From Galerina marginata (lineage: Eukaryota > Basidiomycota > Agaricomycetes > Agaricales > Galerinaceae), in the NCBI GenBank assembly GCA_023014335.1, contig JAECYW010000006.1:1736001-1800000 (forward strand): 64,000 nt of DNA, in the 5' to 3' direction. Shown in pieces: positions 1 to 11,228 of this stretch. Within the stretch, counting starts at the first letter, position 1, and each line of letters begins with the position of its first letter. A program made the translations under genes and the position numbers. The notes beneath the pieces are model-generated. The model saw only the letters and a list, made by a program, of their open reading frames with translations, did not search any database and was not told the origin of the DNA.

Positions 1-460
1 GGATATTATTTATCTGCCTTGTTTATTTGCTGAGTTTGTTGTTCTGCAGGATGTGAGACTGCATATTATTTATCTGCTTTGTCTATTCACTAACTTTTTC
101 TGGTTGTTGTTCTGAAGCCTGTGAGTCTGCATATTATTTATCTGCCTTGCTATTTGCTGACTTGTTGTTCTGCAGTATGTAAAACTGCATATTATTTATC
201 TGCCTTGTCTATTTGCTGACTTTTTTGATTATTGTTATGCAGCCTGTGAGACTGCATATCATTTATCTGCCTTGTCTATTTGCTGACTTTTTTGGTTGTT
301 GTTATGCAGCCTGTAAGTCTGCATATTATTTATATGCCTTGTCTATCTGCCCACCTTATCTGGCTGTTATTCTGCAGGATGTGAGTCTGCATATTATTTA
401 TCTGCCCTGTCTATCTGCCAACTCATTTTTGGGTTTTGCTATTGTTTGGTAGACTCGCTG
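1..460. repeat. Minisatellite of ~60-base units
   Basis: The stretch is a head-to-tail array of about seven imperfect units of roughly 58-66 bases. Each contains the core TGCATATTATTTATCTGCC followed by a TTGTCTATTTGCTGAC-like segment and a TTGTTCTGCAG-like segment. Copies differ by substitutions and small indels, so the array is old or slowly homogenised. Short frames run through it but show no family features and are explained by the repeat. The array reaches the window edge, so its true length is unknown. Confidence 0.85.
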
Positions 461-2292
461 AAGGGACGGCCCTTCGGCCAGCCCTGAATTTTCGGTTTTT
501 ACCTGTTCCTCACACCAATATTGGACTTAGAATAATGATTTATCTTGCGCGGTTCATTGTCTAAGTCTCAGGCAATCAGTATAAACCAGCCAAGACTAGA
601 GGAAACTATTGTACGCGACGAAGTCCAAGTTAAACTATGTGCTTCTAATTACGGGTACGCGTCCGTATACGAAGCGCGGTAATAAGGCGAGGACTGTGAA
701 CGCGGGCCCACCTGTGCGCCTAACTGACAGGCACAGGTCTCTAGCGTCTAAACGAATAGGGACAGATATCCGAAGAATAGGACCCACAACTATGGTGCCG
801 ACGCGGCACCACCTGACAAATCAAGTAACAAGCTCGCGAACCCAGAACATGAGGGACGGGAACTGCCGAGTCTCGACCGTGATGGCTTCTCGAGTCTCGA
901 CCTTACTGTAAAAGGAAGGATTGCCGAGTCGAGTCCCACGGACATCTCGGGCGAACAATAACGGACGCGAATAACAGTGCGCACCCGAAGACTGAGATAA
1001 GATAAGATTACCGTGCGGGCCCGTCCATCGAAACATATGGGCGCGTCTTCCACAACACACAGATAGAGCCTAGACCCGGCACATCGGGACGCGTTTTACG
1101 GTCTTGTATCAGCAAGAACCTCTGAACGTTCTTACCAAAGGAGTAATATCGACGCGTACCCGTGCCAACCAGAAAGATAGCTTATGCAAGAAACAGAAAG
1201 CTTAGTAAACAAGAAACTTGGCATCCGGTTCAGCTGTTTGTAAAAGGCCGAGTCCTTCATTGTATCACATGTAAATATTATTCTCAGTAGTATAAAAGCT
1301 GTACGCGTACGTAGAAAAAGACAAGCAATTTACCACCCACGAGATTATATCTTGAACGTTCACCAGAACCTCTTCGAGACTTCTAAGTGTTAACTTGACT
1401 TCGCGGAATTTTGAATAAACAGATTTATTTGTCTTAGACAGAATTTCACCTTTTGTGATCAGAGTGAACGTACTTGATTTTGAAAGACTTAAGGACTTGA
1501 ACAACGATCTCTTACACCTGTCATCTATTTGACTTGAAGAGGCTTCAGTGGCCATCCGATTAGCCGCGGTAACCCGTACTTTGGTAGTGCGTCGCGTGTC
1601 TAAGACCTGGACTGTGGTAGAGGCAACTCAGATAGTTGTAGACTACACCGGACATTGCAGAGTTTCTTCCCGTCGAGTAGGGTTTTGGTAACCCCAAGAG
1701 AGTCATACGCGTCCCAGAGTGGCGTTATCCCGTTTTTCAAGAGTCTAAAGTAATTAAGTCCCGTACGCGTCTCAGTGACGTATCCCGCGATCCCAAGAGG
1801 CAGAGTCTTTGATTTTGTTATCTATATTCTATTTCCCCAACAACAACCCAATAAGTGTTCACCCTCGGGTCGACGCGTCCATTCCACGTGAACGCGTACT
1901 TTTCCCTGTACCAGACGGATTCTTCGGATTAGTCTTGTTATTATAAAAATACCTGTCCCTCCCAAAAAGAACTGATCAATTAACTTGATTATTTGATTGG
2001 GTGCTTAACGCTCGTCAAGTGTTAGGATTGATTTACTGTGTTGACTGATAGTGTGTGTGTGTGATAGGGGATTAGATTTTATTAAAAGTCTACCTAATCA
2101 GTCATCTACGTGTTTCAAAACTACCCCGCAGCAAGCATCTCATCGCAACTTCATTTGTCTAAAAGATTGCCTTGAGCCACTTTTTAATCTGTATCCAATG
2201 GTATTATATTTTTCATTCAAACTAATTTCTTTATTCTAACCATTTCTTTTAAGACCCTGAATGATGTTGAAGCTTTATCATTTATTATTTGC
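461..2292. other. Intergenic DNA without a supported gene
   Basis: No reading frame here looks coding on either strand. The part from about 600 to 1900 is unusually rich in ACGCGT- and TCGAGTC-type words, which may mean a decayed repeat. A short GT run lies near 2050-2063. A perfect short palindrome, GGGACGGCCCTTCGGCC-like, sits near 464-481. Nothing else is recognised. Confidence 0.5.
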
Positions 2293-2868
2293 ATGTATTC
2301 TTGCTTTTTAACTCTTTATACATGCTTATCTATATTTGCAGCATTCATGCTATTAATGCATGCTGTTCAAACCCAAGCTATTGCCTCTACTTTTCCATCT
2401 GTTCCAACATGGAGTAGATTTATTTCTTCCTTTCTTGAACATCAACTGGACCTTGTGGAACAAAAAAACTCTATTGTTATCCCCCAGGTGACCAAAATTG
2501 TAGAAGACATTAAAAAACACAGAACATTTCTCACCAAGATTCTAACCCCCAGATGGCGATTTTCTGTTAAGGAAGCAGAAATATTTGCACTGAAGTTTGT
2601 TCAATGTGTCAAGGATAATTTGATATAGTTGCCGTGTTTATCTCTATACTTTCTATGATAAATATTGTATCACATTGAATCACATCACTTGACCCAAACA
2701 GCAGATTTTAAAGAAGACAGATGTCAAACCACCTCCAGAAAAGTGTACCAAGATCACCACAAGTCCCAAAGTGAAAGAGAAGAAAAAGGTGAGGAAAGGG
2801 GAAGAAGAGGAAGGAAAGCAATGACAACAAGGGAGAGGACAAGAATGGGAAGGAGAATAAGTCACAAA
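2293..2868 (+). CDS. Possible small gene, unrecognised
   Basis: A frame from 2293 to 2628 encodes a hydrophobic start followed by a helical segment with Trp-, Lys- and Glu-rich stretches (for example KIVEDIKKHR). About 70 bases downstream, 2708-2822 encodes a strongly Lys/Glu-rich stretch (KVKEKKKVRKGEEEEG). A TTTGCAG acceptor-like site lies at about 2334-2340. These could be exons of one small basic-tailed protein, but I could not join them confidently. No family is recognised, and the MITE at 2882 begins immediately after. It may be the remnant of a repeat-borne gene. Confidence 0.2.
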
Positions 2869-2881
2869 TAAAGAAAAGATA

Positions 2882-3126
2882 CTGTATCGTTTCGACCCCA
2901 TGTTCATGTAACGTGTAACGCGACAGTGTGAACTGAACTAATATGCAAATTGTAACTTGTAACGAGGCCGAAATAGCCTCCAAAATGTCGAAAAAAGCGC
3001 CGAGAGCGGCTCCGATGGACCCTTAATTTCCTAATTTGGCCTATTTTTGGCGTAATGAACATGTTGCAAAATGAACTAAGTGTGTAACGCGTAACATGGT
3101 CTGAACATGGGGTCGAAACGATACAG
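2882..3126. mobile_element. MITE with CTGTATCGTTTCG termini
   Basis: The 245-base element has perfect 25-base terminal inverted repeats starting CTGTATCGTTTCGACCCC. It is flanked on both sides by TA (2880-2881 and 3127-3128), which looks like a TA target duplication of the Tc1/mariner type. No coding capacity is present. Its outer 13 bases match the consensus CTGTAYCRTTTCG shared with the element at 8105-8381, so both were probably mobilised by the same transposase. Confidence 0.8.
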
Positions 3127-4109
3127 TATACCACAGACCAACCACAGACCCCACCTCATCAACTACATCCCTATGTATGGCAAAGTCTGAGCTCAATGGG
3201 CTCAAATTGGATCCCTGGATGCCTTGATCCCATAAGCCACACAATAGACTGTAAGGTAGGGCCCATCAGGGGGCGCACAGTGGAGAAATCCATAATATCA
3301 ACTGGTCCCCTCAGGTCGTGCGAATGTGGCTGTGTGCCGCTCACGTGCAAACCCAGCCGATGACAATATATTTCCTTTCTTTCATTCATTATGTAGCTAG
3401 CTGCAATGTAGTCAATTTCTAATGATCAATTCCAATGCTGCAATGAGTTGTTGCTTCTATGCTTATGAGCATGTTCTTCAGAGTTCACAGTTTCAGAAGG
3501 CACTTCTCAACGCCGTACCCAAGCCGTGCTGTAGTCTGATGAAGCCACATCAGGAAAAACACTTTTTCCCCAAGAGCCTTCCAGGACACCCTAGGACACC
3601 CTAGGGCAAGCAGGGTAGTCAGGTTGATCAAACCTCCCAGGACAGTCATAAGCGTAAGTCTTCCGGATAGCCTTTTTTTAGGATGGTCTATGAACATCCC
3701 AGGGCATCCCAGGGCATCCTAGGACTGACTTCGGATTATAGTTAAACCTAGTCAGGGTGTCTTAGGTTTGGCTTGAAACATTATAGGTCATCATAGAATT
3801 GGCTTGTTTTATCTCAGGATTCCTTAGGTTTGCTTATATTGCACAGGGGATATTGGAAATAAATTTTATTCATATTTAATTCTACACCTAGACTACATAG
3901 GCTAAAAGAATAGATAATGTGTAGACAATGGAAGGAGCCACTATCTACCTACGCTTTTAAGGTGTGGCATCTACACCTGTTGCATGGAGATCAGTCAATA
4001 CCCAAGAGACCATACACAAAACTAGCAACTCACCAGCCTCGTCAATTCCACTCCTTTCCCTGGCGGGATTCGGGTCGTGGCTGGAAGAAGGCGCTACAAG
4101 CCTGGCATT

Positions 4110-6335
4110 AGCTAACCATCCACATTAATAAGGGGGTTTGAAGTTGGGAAGTGGGGACTCACCAGCGTGTACACCACCTCTTGCGGAGATGGGAAGTCGA
4201 GAGGCCAGGCGGGGGGATTACAGGTGCCGCCGCTGCCGCACGGACAGCGGTCTCAACTATTTCAGTCGTCCCGCCGTCGTTCTTTTGTTCGTTCATGATG
4301 TGGCGTGGCGGGAACGTTGGAACACGGGATGCAGGAGGAGCAAATGGGAGGAGAGGAGCGAGGGGGATGTCAGCACGGCGCGATGCGAGTAGATAGAAGA
4401 CATACCCGTATGCGAGCACCCTCGTTCGACGACGCCCTTCATTCGACGGGCGCTGCCACGAAACCTCATCCTCGACCGTTTGCTTTGATCTCGTTAGCCT
4501 CGGCCCTTCGTATTCGCCCCCGGTCCTTCGCGTTTTCCCCCACATCCTCGGTCCTTTGCATTCACTTCGTCGTCCCCGAGCCTTCGTGTTCGCCAACTGA
4601 GGTGGTTGTTGTGGCGGGGTGTAAGCGGTGTCGATAACGGTTGAGGAGGCGGGCGGTGAGCCGGCGTCGTCCGCGTCGGTGCATGCTGACGCTGTTCGCA
4701 GAGGAGGCGGATATGGTGGGCTGCCGTGTCGACGTCGTTTGCGATGGTGGTGGAGCTGGTGATGCTCGGTGACGGTTATGGAGACGGTGGCGGTGGGCGT
4801 GCATCCTCCACGTTGACGCGGTTTGAGGGGTGCGGTGGTGACGTGGTGAGACGGGCATGGTGGGTGTGGCGTTAACGACGACGACGTCCAGACAGGCAGA
4901 GGCGGTGGGGACGGTGTTGTCAGCGTCAATGCCGTTCGAGGAGGAGGAGACGGTGGGGCGACGTCACCCACATCGGAGCAGCCTGAGGACATCCAAACCC
5001 GGCCCACATCTTGAAGAAGGAGGGGCGCACGGGCAGGGGGTGGTGGTGGTTGAGGTTTGAAAGGTTGAAGTTGAACTTCACGCGGCAAGTTCAACATGTC
5101 ATGTGATCAAACATGTCAGCTGCTCAGATCACGCATGCGAAAGCGCGTCGCGTCGCGTCCGCGTCGGGCTTGTTGACTTCCTGCGGCCTGTGAAATCATT
5201 TTCAAAACTTTGTCTTTTGAAAACTCTCACCCCGTCGGCCCTACCTCATTCCTCCAGACAGCGAGGCTGCTTGCACCTGCCGCGGACGCCTTTACAGTGC
5301 CATCAACGCCGTGACGTGTCACGCGTTGCCTCTTGCTTTCACCCATCATCACCACCTCTCACCACCGCCTCCACCCTCCACCCCTTCCTCCATCGCCTTC
5401 GATGTCGGCCACCACTGACGCCACGTCACCATGGTAGCAAGGCCTCAGTGGCTCCCGCCTCTCCCGATCGACGCGAACCGCCGACGATGACCGCACAAAC
5501 GGATTCTTCAACACGAACCGGCGCCGGTCTGCGTGCCTCGTCAGGCGTAGGGGGCGGTGAAATGGTAGCAGTGGGTGGGGAAGTGGGTGCCCGAGGTGAG
5601 GACAATGGGAGCAGGTAAGCACACCCACCGCGCCATCCACACCATCGCTTCACTAACGAGTTAACAGGTCCCGTACCCGTCCATTGCTGCCACGTTGACG
5701 ACGACGACGGGCAGCGAGCAGCCCAAAAGCCCCTGCTCTGCGACGCGGCTCCTCTCGCCGTGTTACGGCGAGCACGCGCGGGCACCGTCACCACCCTCTC
5801 CCATGCCACCACGCTGCTGGGAGCCCGCGGCCGCTGCTTTCCCCCTTCCACCCTCGTACGGCCAGCCGTTATACGGACGACGGCCGCTCTCGCATTCTGG
5901 GACTCAATGCCTGTGCGTCGAGTCCCACGAGCTCGCCTTTCCCCCCATCTTTCGTATCGCGAGGCTCATTCGCATTCGCCAGCCTACGCACTCGGGTTTG
6001 GGGACTCGACGATGTGTCAAGTCCCCCCTTGACCTTGACCCTCCCCGTTTGCACTCGCCACGCACACTCGCGACTGGGACCCAGGCCCCCGTACTCGTAT
6101 TCGGGGACCCGGTAGCTTGTGCGTCGCGCCTCCTGCGGCCATTGCTCTCCTCCATCATTTGGCACCTGCGTCGCCGGGATCCAACGCCCACCTACTCGCA
6201 TTCGCGACCCGCCACCTGTGCGTTTAGCCTCCCGCGCCGCCGTACTCGACGCCCACTCACCTGCGTTTGGGAATCCACCACCCGTGTATTGAGCTCCCCG
6301 CGATGCATTCAATACCATCAATTAATGTAGTTACT
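4110..6335. other. GC-rich core of the ~4 kb repeat element
   Basis: Base composition rises sharply between about 4110 and 6335, with many CGTCG, CCACC and ACTCGC words. Long open frames occur on both strands (for example a 312-codon minus-strand frame, 4159-5097). Their translations are Pro-, Arg-, Ser- and Thr-rich without any recognisable domain, and overlapping frames are equally open. I read them as composition artefacts rather than genes. A short direct word repeat (ACATGTCATGTGATCAAACATGTCA) lies at 5093-5117. Confidence 0.5.
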
Positions 6336-6947
6336 AGAATACAATAAGTACAGTTGTAGTGTATTTAATATCGATATAAGCTACTGGCATACGGAAATAT
6401 GATATAGGATTAACTTAGACAACTCTTGGAGGCCTGGATTGTGCTGAGAAATTCTGAGATTGATATTGACTGAAGAGAAAACCTGTGAAGGTCTATGAAT
6501 GGCATTGAATGCACTAGGCAAGCCCAAGAAAAATGTGAATTTTATAGGGACTCATAGGAAGGCCTATGAATGTCCCTGGGTTGTCCTAGGCTCCCCAAGT
6601 TGACCTAAGACACTATGGTAGAGTACAGTAGCTCCTAGTTGTGACCATATTTTCCCAGGGCAACTTGGGGCAAAAGTCTTTTTCCTGATGCATCTCCATT
6701 GACTCGGGCATCACAATTAGCTGCCTAGTTATCCCCCCCTAAATACTCATAAACCTCAGTTTTATGCTGCGTAAGAACGGTTCATGAAGGCACAAAAAGA
6801 GAGGCAGAATATGTAGTTCTTCAACTTCTTGATCTAATCGACACGGCAGCAGCTGGCTTGCACATGAGCGGCACACAGCCACATTTGCACGACCCGAGGG
6901 GACCAGTTGATATTACGGATTTCTCCGCTGTGCGCCCCCTGGGGCCC

Positions 6948-7211
6948 ATGGACAAGGTCACCACATCACATGATGTGATTTGGTGGGGATTTGATCGCTA
7001 AGTCCACAAAGTGGCCACTTTGCAAAGTTAATAGCACTCGCCACGTCCTGAAAATAAAAATTTTGGCCACGCCAAGTTGTAGAGATTAAATATTCAAACA
7101 ACCTCTCGCGGCCAAAATTTTGATTCCCATCGAGTTGCAAGTGCTATTAGATGTTTCATTAGAAATGCTGCTTTTCCGCGAAATATCATGTGATGTGGTG
7201 ACCTTGTCCAT
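6948..7211. mobile_element. MITE inserted into the arm of the ~4 kb element
   Basis: The 264-base element has inverted ends of about 30 bases beginning ATGGACAAGGTCACCACATC. It interrupts the right arm of the surrounding repeat exactly at GGGCCC, which is present on both sides (6942-6947 and 7212-7217) but only once in the uninterrupted left arm at 3259-3264. GGGCCC is thus a possible 6-base target duplication. The nesting shows it inserted after the 4 kb element formed. Confidence 0.75.
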
Positions 7212-7224
7212 GGGCCCTACCTTA

Positions 7225-8104
7225 AGAAGGGGCAAGATAACCTCATGCAAAGGCTTTAAGAAAAGGCCAAAGGTGACTTACACAAATGTGAGAGAGGAGA
7301 ACCAGAAAGCCATAATCCTGTTGGGCTCACAAAAAGCCAAGGGGGCACCAAGATTCAAAAAACAACACAGGGTCGATTTTTATCTTCAAGGTCCTGCCAA
7401 CCCCCCCCCCTTCCCAGCCCATATCGGGTATGTTTTTCATCCAAAAGCGGTATGTTTTTCCTGCATTTGGAGTTCTGCTGGCCCCCATGTTCGCTACAAC
7501 AGCATGAACAGCAGGAATGACAATCCTGGAATATATGATACATGTGTAATAAATTGGGCTGCACTGTTGAACTTATTTTTTAAAGTCTTGCCTTGCCCAT
7601 TAGTTATCAAAAATCTCTCCAAGCCAAGGTAACTGTGGACAAGCTATTGAATGTGGGTGTTTCTATGTCTTTTCCCTATGATGAAACAATCCAGGGATAT
7701 ATTACTTGCTAGTATAACCATAGGCAGGTACTTGCGCTCAAAGTTTAAGGTCTGACCCCCTAAATATTTTTTTTTTCTAAGCCTCCGGTGGCCCACCCCC
7801 CCTATCCCAGGTCACAGGCTCGAATCCCGGTGCCCCCTTGCAAAAAGCACAACATGATATACAACCACTGAAGGTGATGATCAATGAATTTGATTTGAGA
7901 CACATTACCATAATCCTCTTGTAAAATGACCCATACACATACATGCCCAAGGACATTGAAGGATATCTTTGATAATGCAGGGTCAGAGGACAATCAATGC
8001 ACCAAAAAAGATGTTGGAGATGGCCAAGAAAGATAGAGTAATAGCCTTGGTTAATGAGAGACAGTTCTAAAGAAGGGGATGGGAAGGCTGGTCAAGGGTT
8101 AGTA
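7225..8104. other. Intergenic DNA without a supported gene
   Basis: Frames here (for example one running out of the MITE to 7632) have no recognisable domain. A tRNA B-box-like word, GGCTCGAATCC, sits at about 7813-7823 but lacks a plausible A box or cloverleaf. Homopolymer C and T runs occur at 7390-7400 and 7768-7775. Confidence 0.5.
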
Positions 8105-8381
8105 CTGTACCATTTCGTTCAATTGGTCTGGGGGTGTGACCTGTGACCTGATGGACCAATTTTTGCGCAGGGCCAACCTATATGGGACACGGGACAACAG
8201 CCGAAATTTGGTCCAAAATGCGGGGCGCTTGCACCCAACTTGCGCCCCACAGAGCGCTCAGGAGGGTGACATGGTCCCGAGCCGGCGACCAAAGCCTGTG
8301 TGATGCGGGACAGGCAGCAAAATTCGGCCAGGACCACTACCCTTGTGACGCATGACAGACCAATTGAACGAAATGGTACAG
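8105..8381. mobile_element. MITE with CTGTACCATTTCG termini
   Basis: The 277-base element has 25-base inverted ends starting CTGTACCATTTCGTTCAATT, each flanked by TA (8103-8104 and 8382-8383). The first 13 bases of the terminus follow the same pattern as the element at 2882-3126, while the rest of the terminus and the interior differ. It has no coding capacity. Confidence 0.8.
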
Positions 8382-9377
8382 TATCATTTGTTGGATCAAG
8401 GCCAAGGTCTCAATGACAGAAGGATGGTAATATACACGAAAAGAAATGGTCGTCTAATTTCTGTGTTGGAATGTTCGAGCGTGCAGAAGCAGCTGGTGTA
8501 GAGCGAGACGACTAGACCATAGGTAATGCTAGAAACCAGTGCTGAGAAAGGTGATTTCGAGGGAAGTATCCTTGCCTGGTATAAGCTTGTTGGGCATGTC
8601 TTGTGGATAGCGGGAAGAGGGTTCAGGGAGCGTGAATGAGCCCGTCTTCGAGTGCGGTCATATACGACAGATATACAATCTTACTTTGATAGGCTGCCCA
8701 TCGGATCCGCATAACCATCACTGGAGAGTCGGACGTGAAGCCTCGGAGGAGCTGGGTTGGAGCTGGGCCAGCTTTGGCATCGGAGAATTTGGACAAGCGA
8801 GGCAGGAGAGTCCCAAGAACATAAGGGAGATAACTCGCTTGAAGCGGTCTGCTTGTCGCCTAGAACAGGGAGTTTAGATCACTGGTGCCCCACGTAAACG
8901 GATGCAGAGAGTGCAGATATTGGGAATTATAACAATGCTAGCAATGTTATAAATGCGTAGCTAGCCATTCCACGTGATAACCAAAAGGAAAGTTCTTCTT
9001 GTGCCGCACAGTGACGAGGATTCGGATGGTGGTCAAGAGTAAAAGGTCGCTTTCCCAAATAGGTAAACACACCCTTACATCGTTCCATCAGGATCGACCG
9101 TGCTTGCCTGTCTCTCTCGTTTCACAGTCCTCGGAGACATGTACTCGCCTTCAACAGAACTCCTTTTACATGAACGAAAGCCGGTGTCAATGAGCCTCTA
9201 TATCACACAATTCTCTGTCTCAGCTCGGCCGACATCGTTCTAGCAGCCCTTCGAACATGATACCCCCAGTGTCTCATATATACCGCCTGGTAGACGCGTG
9301 GCACGAACTGCAGATAATTTGATAAACACACTCCGTCTGTCGTTGTCAAATGTTACAGGGCTCCCGTCTGATAAGCC
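8382..9377. other. Intergenic DNA upstream of the SLATT gene
   Basis: No frame is convincing. An imperfect short inverted repeat with GCTAGC/AGCTAGC words lies at 8935-8967. The last few hundred bases presumably contain the promoter of the gene at 9378, but no TATA box could be assigned with confidence. Confidence 0.4.
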
Positions 9378-10456
9378 ATGGACCACGATCGTACGCAAAC
9401 CGCTGAAAACCCCGCCTCCTCTTCGTCCTCTCGTCTATCGGTGTCGCATCCAGGGACGCGCACTCAAGCTCCTTCTGAACTTCGCCTGCATGGTGAGCCA
9501 GAGGCTATCTCCACCGCTGCTGGTCCCCGGCAAGAAACCAGTTCGCCATGGTCAGATGAGAAAGACGAGAAGCACGAAGCGAGGACTTCCAGATCCCCTC
9601 CCAGCCCATCGCTACCGCCCCTCCCAGAAGACATAACCCCTCGAGGCCTCGCCCATCCCGATCCTCGTGTTATCCCGCCGACTTTACATCGACTGTCCTT
9701 GCCGCAGCCTTCAGTCGACTGGATCGTACCCCGAGAGGACAGGGTGCGTGCTCCATTATCACTATCACCCTTCCAATTTGTAAATGTAATTGACGCCACT
9801 GTAATTGACAGCCAATACGCAAAAAATCCGTTGGCGAACGTCTAGACCCGACCCTTCTAACTGCTATAGCGGAGAAAGACAAATACGCGTTCAAAGCAAA
9901 GCTGACGGGGTTCGCGTTGAACGCCGCCATCGGCATGCAGGTTATTCTCGGTGCCCTAACCACTGGGCTGTCGGTGGTGACCACTGGGCATCAGGTAGGT
10001 CCATATATGCGCTTTTCTCGACTTTGGGTAGTAGCGAAGCATCTGACAACCATTATTTTATTTCGCCCAGACTCAGGTGATGACTGCCGTTCTCGGTGAG
10101 TCACTCTTTCCCTATACTTCAAGTGCATATAACCAACATCGACTTTTATCCCAAAAGGCGGCATCGCCACAATCGTCGCGTCCTACCTCGCACGAGCGCG
10201 CGGGTCCAACGAGCCCGAGCTCTCAATAACACGCGTCAAAGACCTCGAGCAGTTCATCCGCGACTGCGAGGCGTTCAAGATGGACCACGGGCACCTCCTC
10301 GACAACACGCACGACGACAGGCTCGACGAGTTTCGGCGCCGGTTCGAGGACCTGCTGGGGAATGCGAATGGGTGTGTGGTTCGTTTTGTTGGTGTTCTGG
10401 GGTGTGTTGCTGATGGTTTTCTTTTTTGTTGTAGGGAACGACGGCTGTCGGCGTAG
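9378..10456 (+). CDS. SLATT-domain two-TM protein (fungal type)
   Basis: Five exons (9378-9743, 9812-9994, 10071-10095, 10158-10371, 10435-10456) give 269 residues. The first ~120 residues are Ser/Pro-rich and disordered. From about residue 140 comes the SLATT core: a charged helix (EKDKYAFKAKLTGFALN), a first membrane segment (IGMQVILGALTTGLSVV), a second one (VMTAVLGGIATIVASYLA), then RARGSNEPELSITRVKDLEQF and a C-terminal helical tail. The family (SMODS and SLOG-associating two-TM effector) is a predicted membrane-perturbing effector in bacterial conflict systems. In fungi it is widespread but its role is unknown. Membrane location is inferred. All introns have GT-AG ends and frames agree throughout. 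Confidence 0.85.
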
Positions 10457-11228
10457 AGAGCTTCTGTTCAATCACTTCAGACATGCCTTTAGACATCACC
10501 GACTTCCTTCCTGCATGTGTAACGATTAACTTATCAAGCATCAATTATGAGAACGAAACATTGCTCTTTAAGCTCATCTCCGTGCTTCAAACTTCATTCA
10601 TCATTGATGATCACCACTTCGCGATGCAACCTTGAAGACCTCCATCACGGCACGACCTCCGGACGAACGAAAGCACCGTATGTCCATTTAATTTCTGTGG
10701 GTATGTGCGCACTCGAGGCTGACAGGCTTTTTAGGCATATTCAATTAATTAACGGTTTGCGAAGTGGGGTCGAGCTGCGGTTTGGACTTAGGAATACCTG
10801 GCGTTGATGCTGTCCGGACAGCCGACATCACAAGCAATGAAGCACCACGAAATTGCGAAGTCTCTAGCATGGGAATCTTTTCATTAACGTCTTTCATTAA
10901 CGGGCTGCTTTGGCGTGTCCTGCCTGTGAAAGTTTTCCTGTTCTATCAATAGAAAATAAGCATGTAACTCAAGCGCCTTGAGGGAATTCCTTGTCTATCA
11001 AAGACCAGGAGGGTCGATTTCGGATTCGAACCTAAGAGCGTTAAAGGTATGCAGCTCGCACAGGCGATCGCACCGCATAACCTATAATAGTCCACCGGCG
11101 CAGAAGAACAACGAGGAAACATCCCTCATCGCGCCCTGCTTATCAGACGATTTGGCGTGTCCAGCGGGGGCGATGCAGATTTCAGAAAAGCCAGGAAATC
11201 TCCATTATCGATCATGTGGATTGAGCCT
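10457..11228. other. Intergenic region between convergent genes
   Basis: The region lies between the 3' ends of the SLATT gene and the Sld5 gene. Short frames are present but without family features. Presumably it holds both 3' untranslated regions. No terminator motif is assigned. Confidence 0.45.

Larger units (their letters stand above)
3252..7224. mobile_element. ~4 kb inverted-repeat element, non-autonomous
   Basis: Bases 3252-3365 reappear as reverse complement at about 6852-6947, continuing at 7212-7224 after the insertion of a MITE. Estimated identity is around 90 percent over about 110 bases. Both outer ends read TAAGGTAGGGCCC inwards. Inside each arm is a stretch rich in CCTAGG/CCCAGG words (about 3585-3725 and 6560-6660), so the similarity may extend further in decayed form. 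No transposase is encoded. The flanking bases allow a TA target site, but this is not certain. It could also be two independent repeats in inverted orientation. Confidence 0.55.

Noticed and set aside
1..460. CRISPR-like array
   Set aside because: Units are degenerate and there are no constant repeats separated by unique spacers; a eukaryotic minisatellite explains it.
4159..6330. Long Pro/Arg-rich open frames on both strands (for example 312 codons at 4159-5097)
   Set aside because: Several frames overlap and are equally open in GC-rich repeat DNA, with no domain, splice structure or conserved motif.
7790..7850. tRNA or tRNA-derived SINE suggested by GGCTCGAATCC
   Set aside because: No matching A box, acceptor stem or T-stem pairing (two mismatches in five) could be found upstream or downstream.
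11020..11100. Minus-strand tRNA suggested by AGGTTCGAATCC
   Set aside because: The expected 5' acceptor strand and D-arm are absent within 70-100 bases; only the B-box-like word is present.
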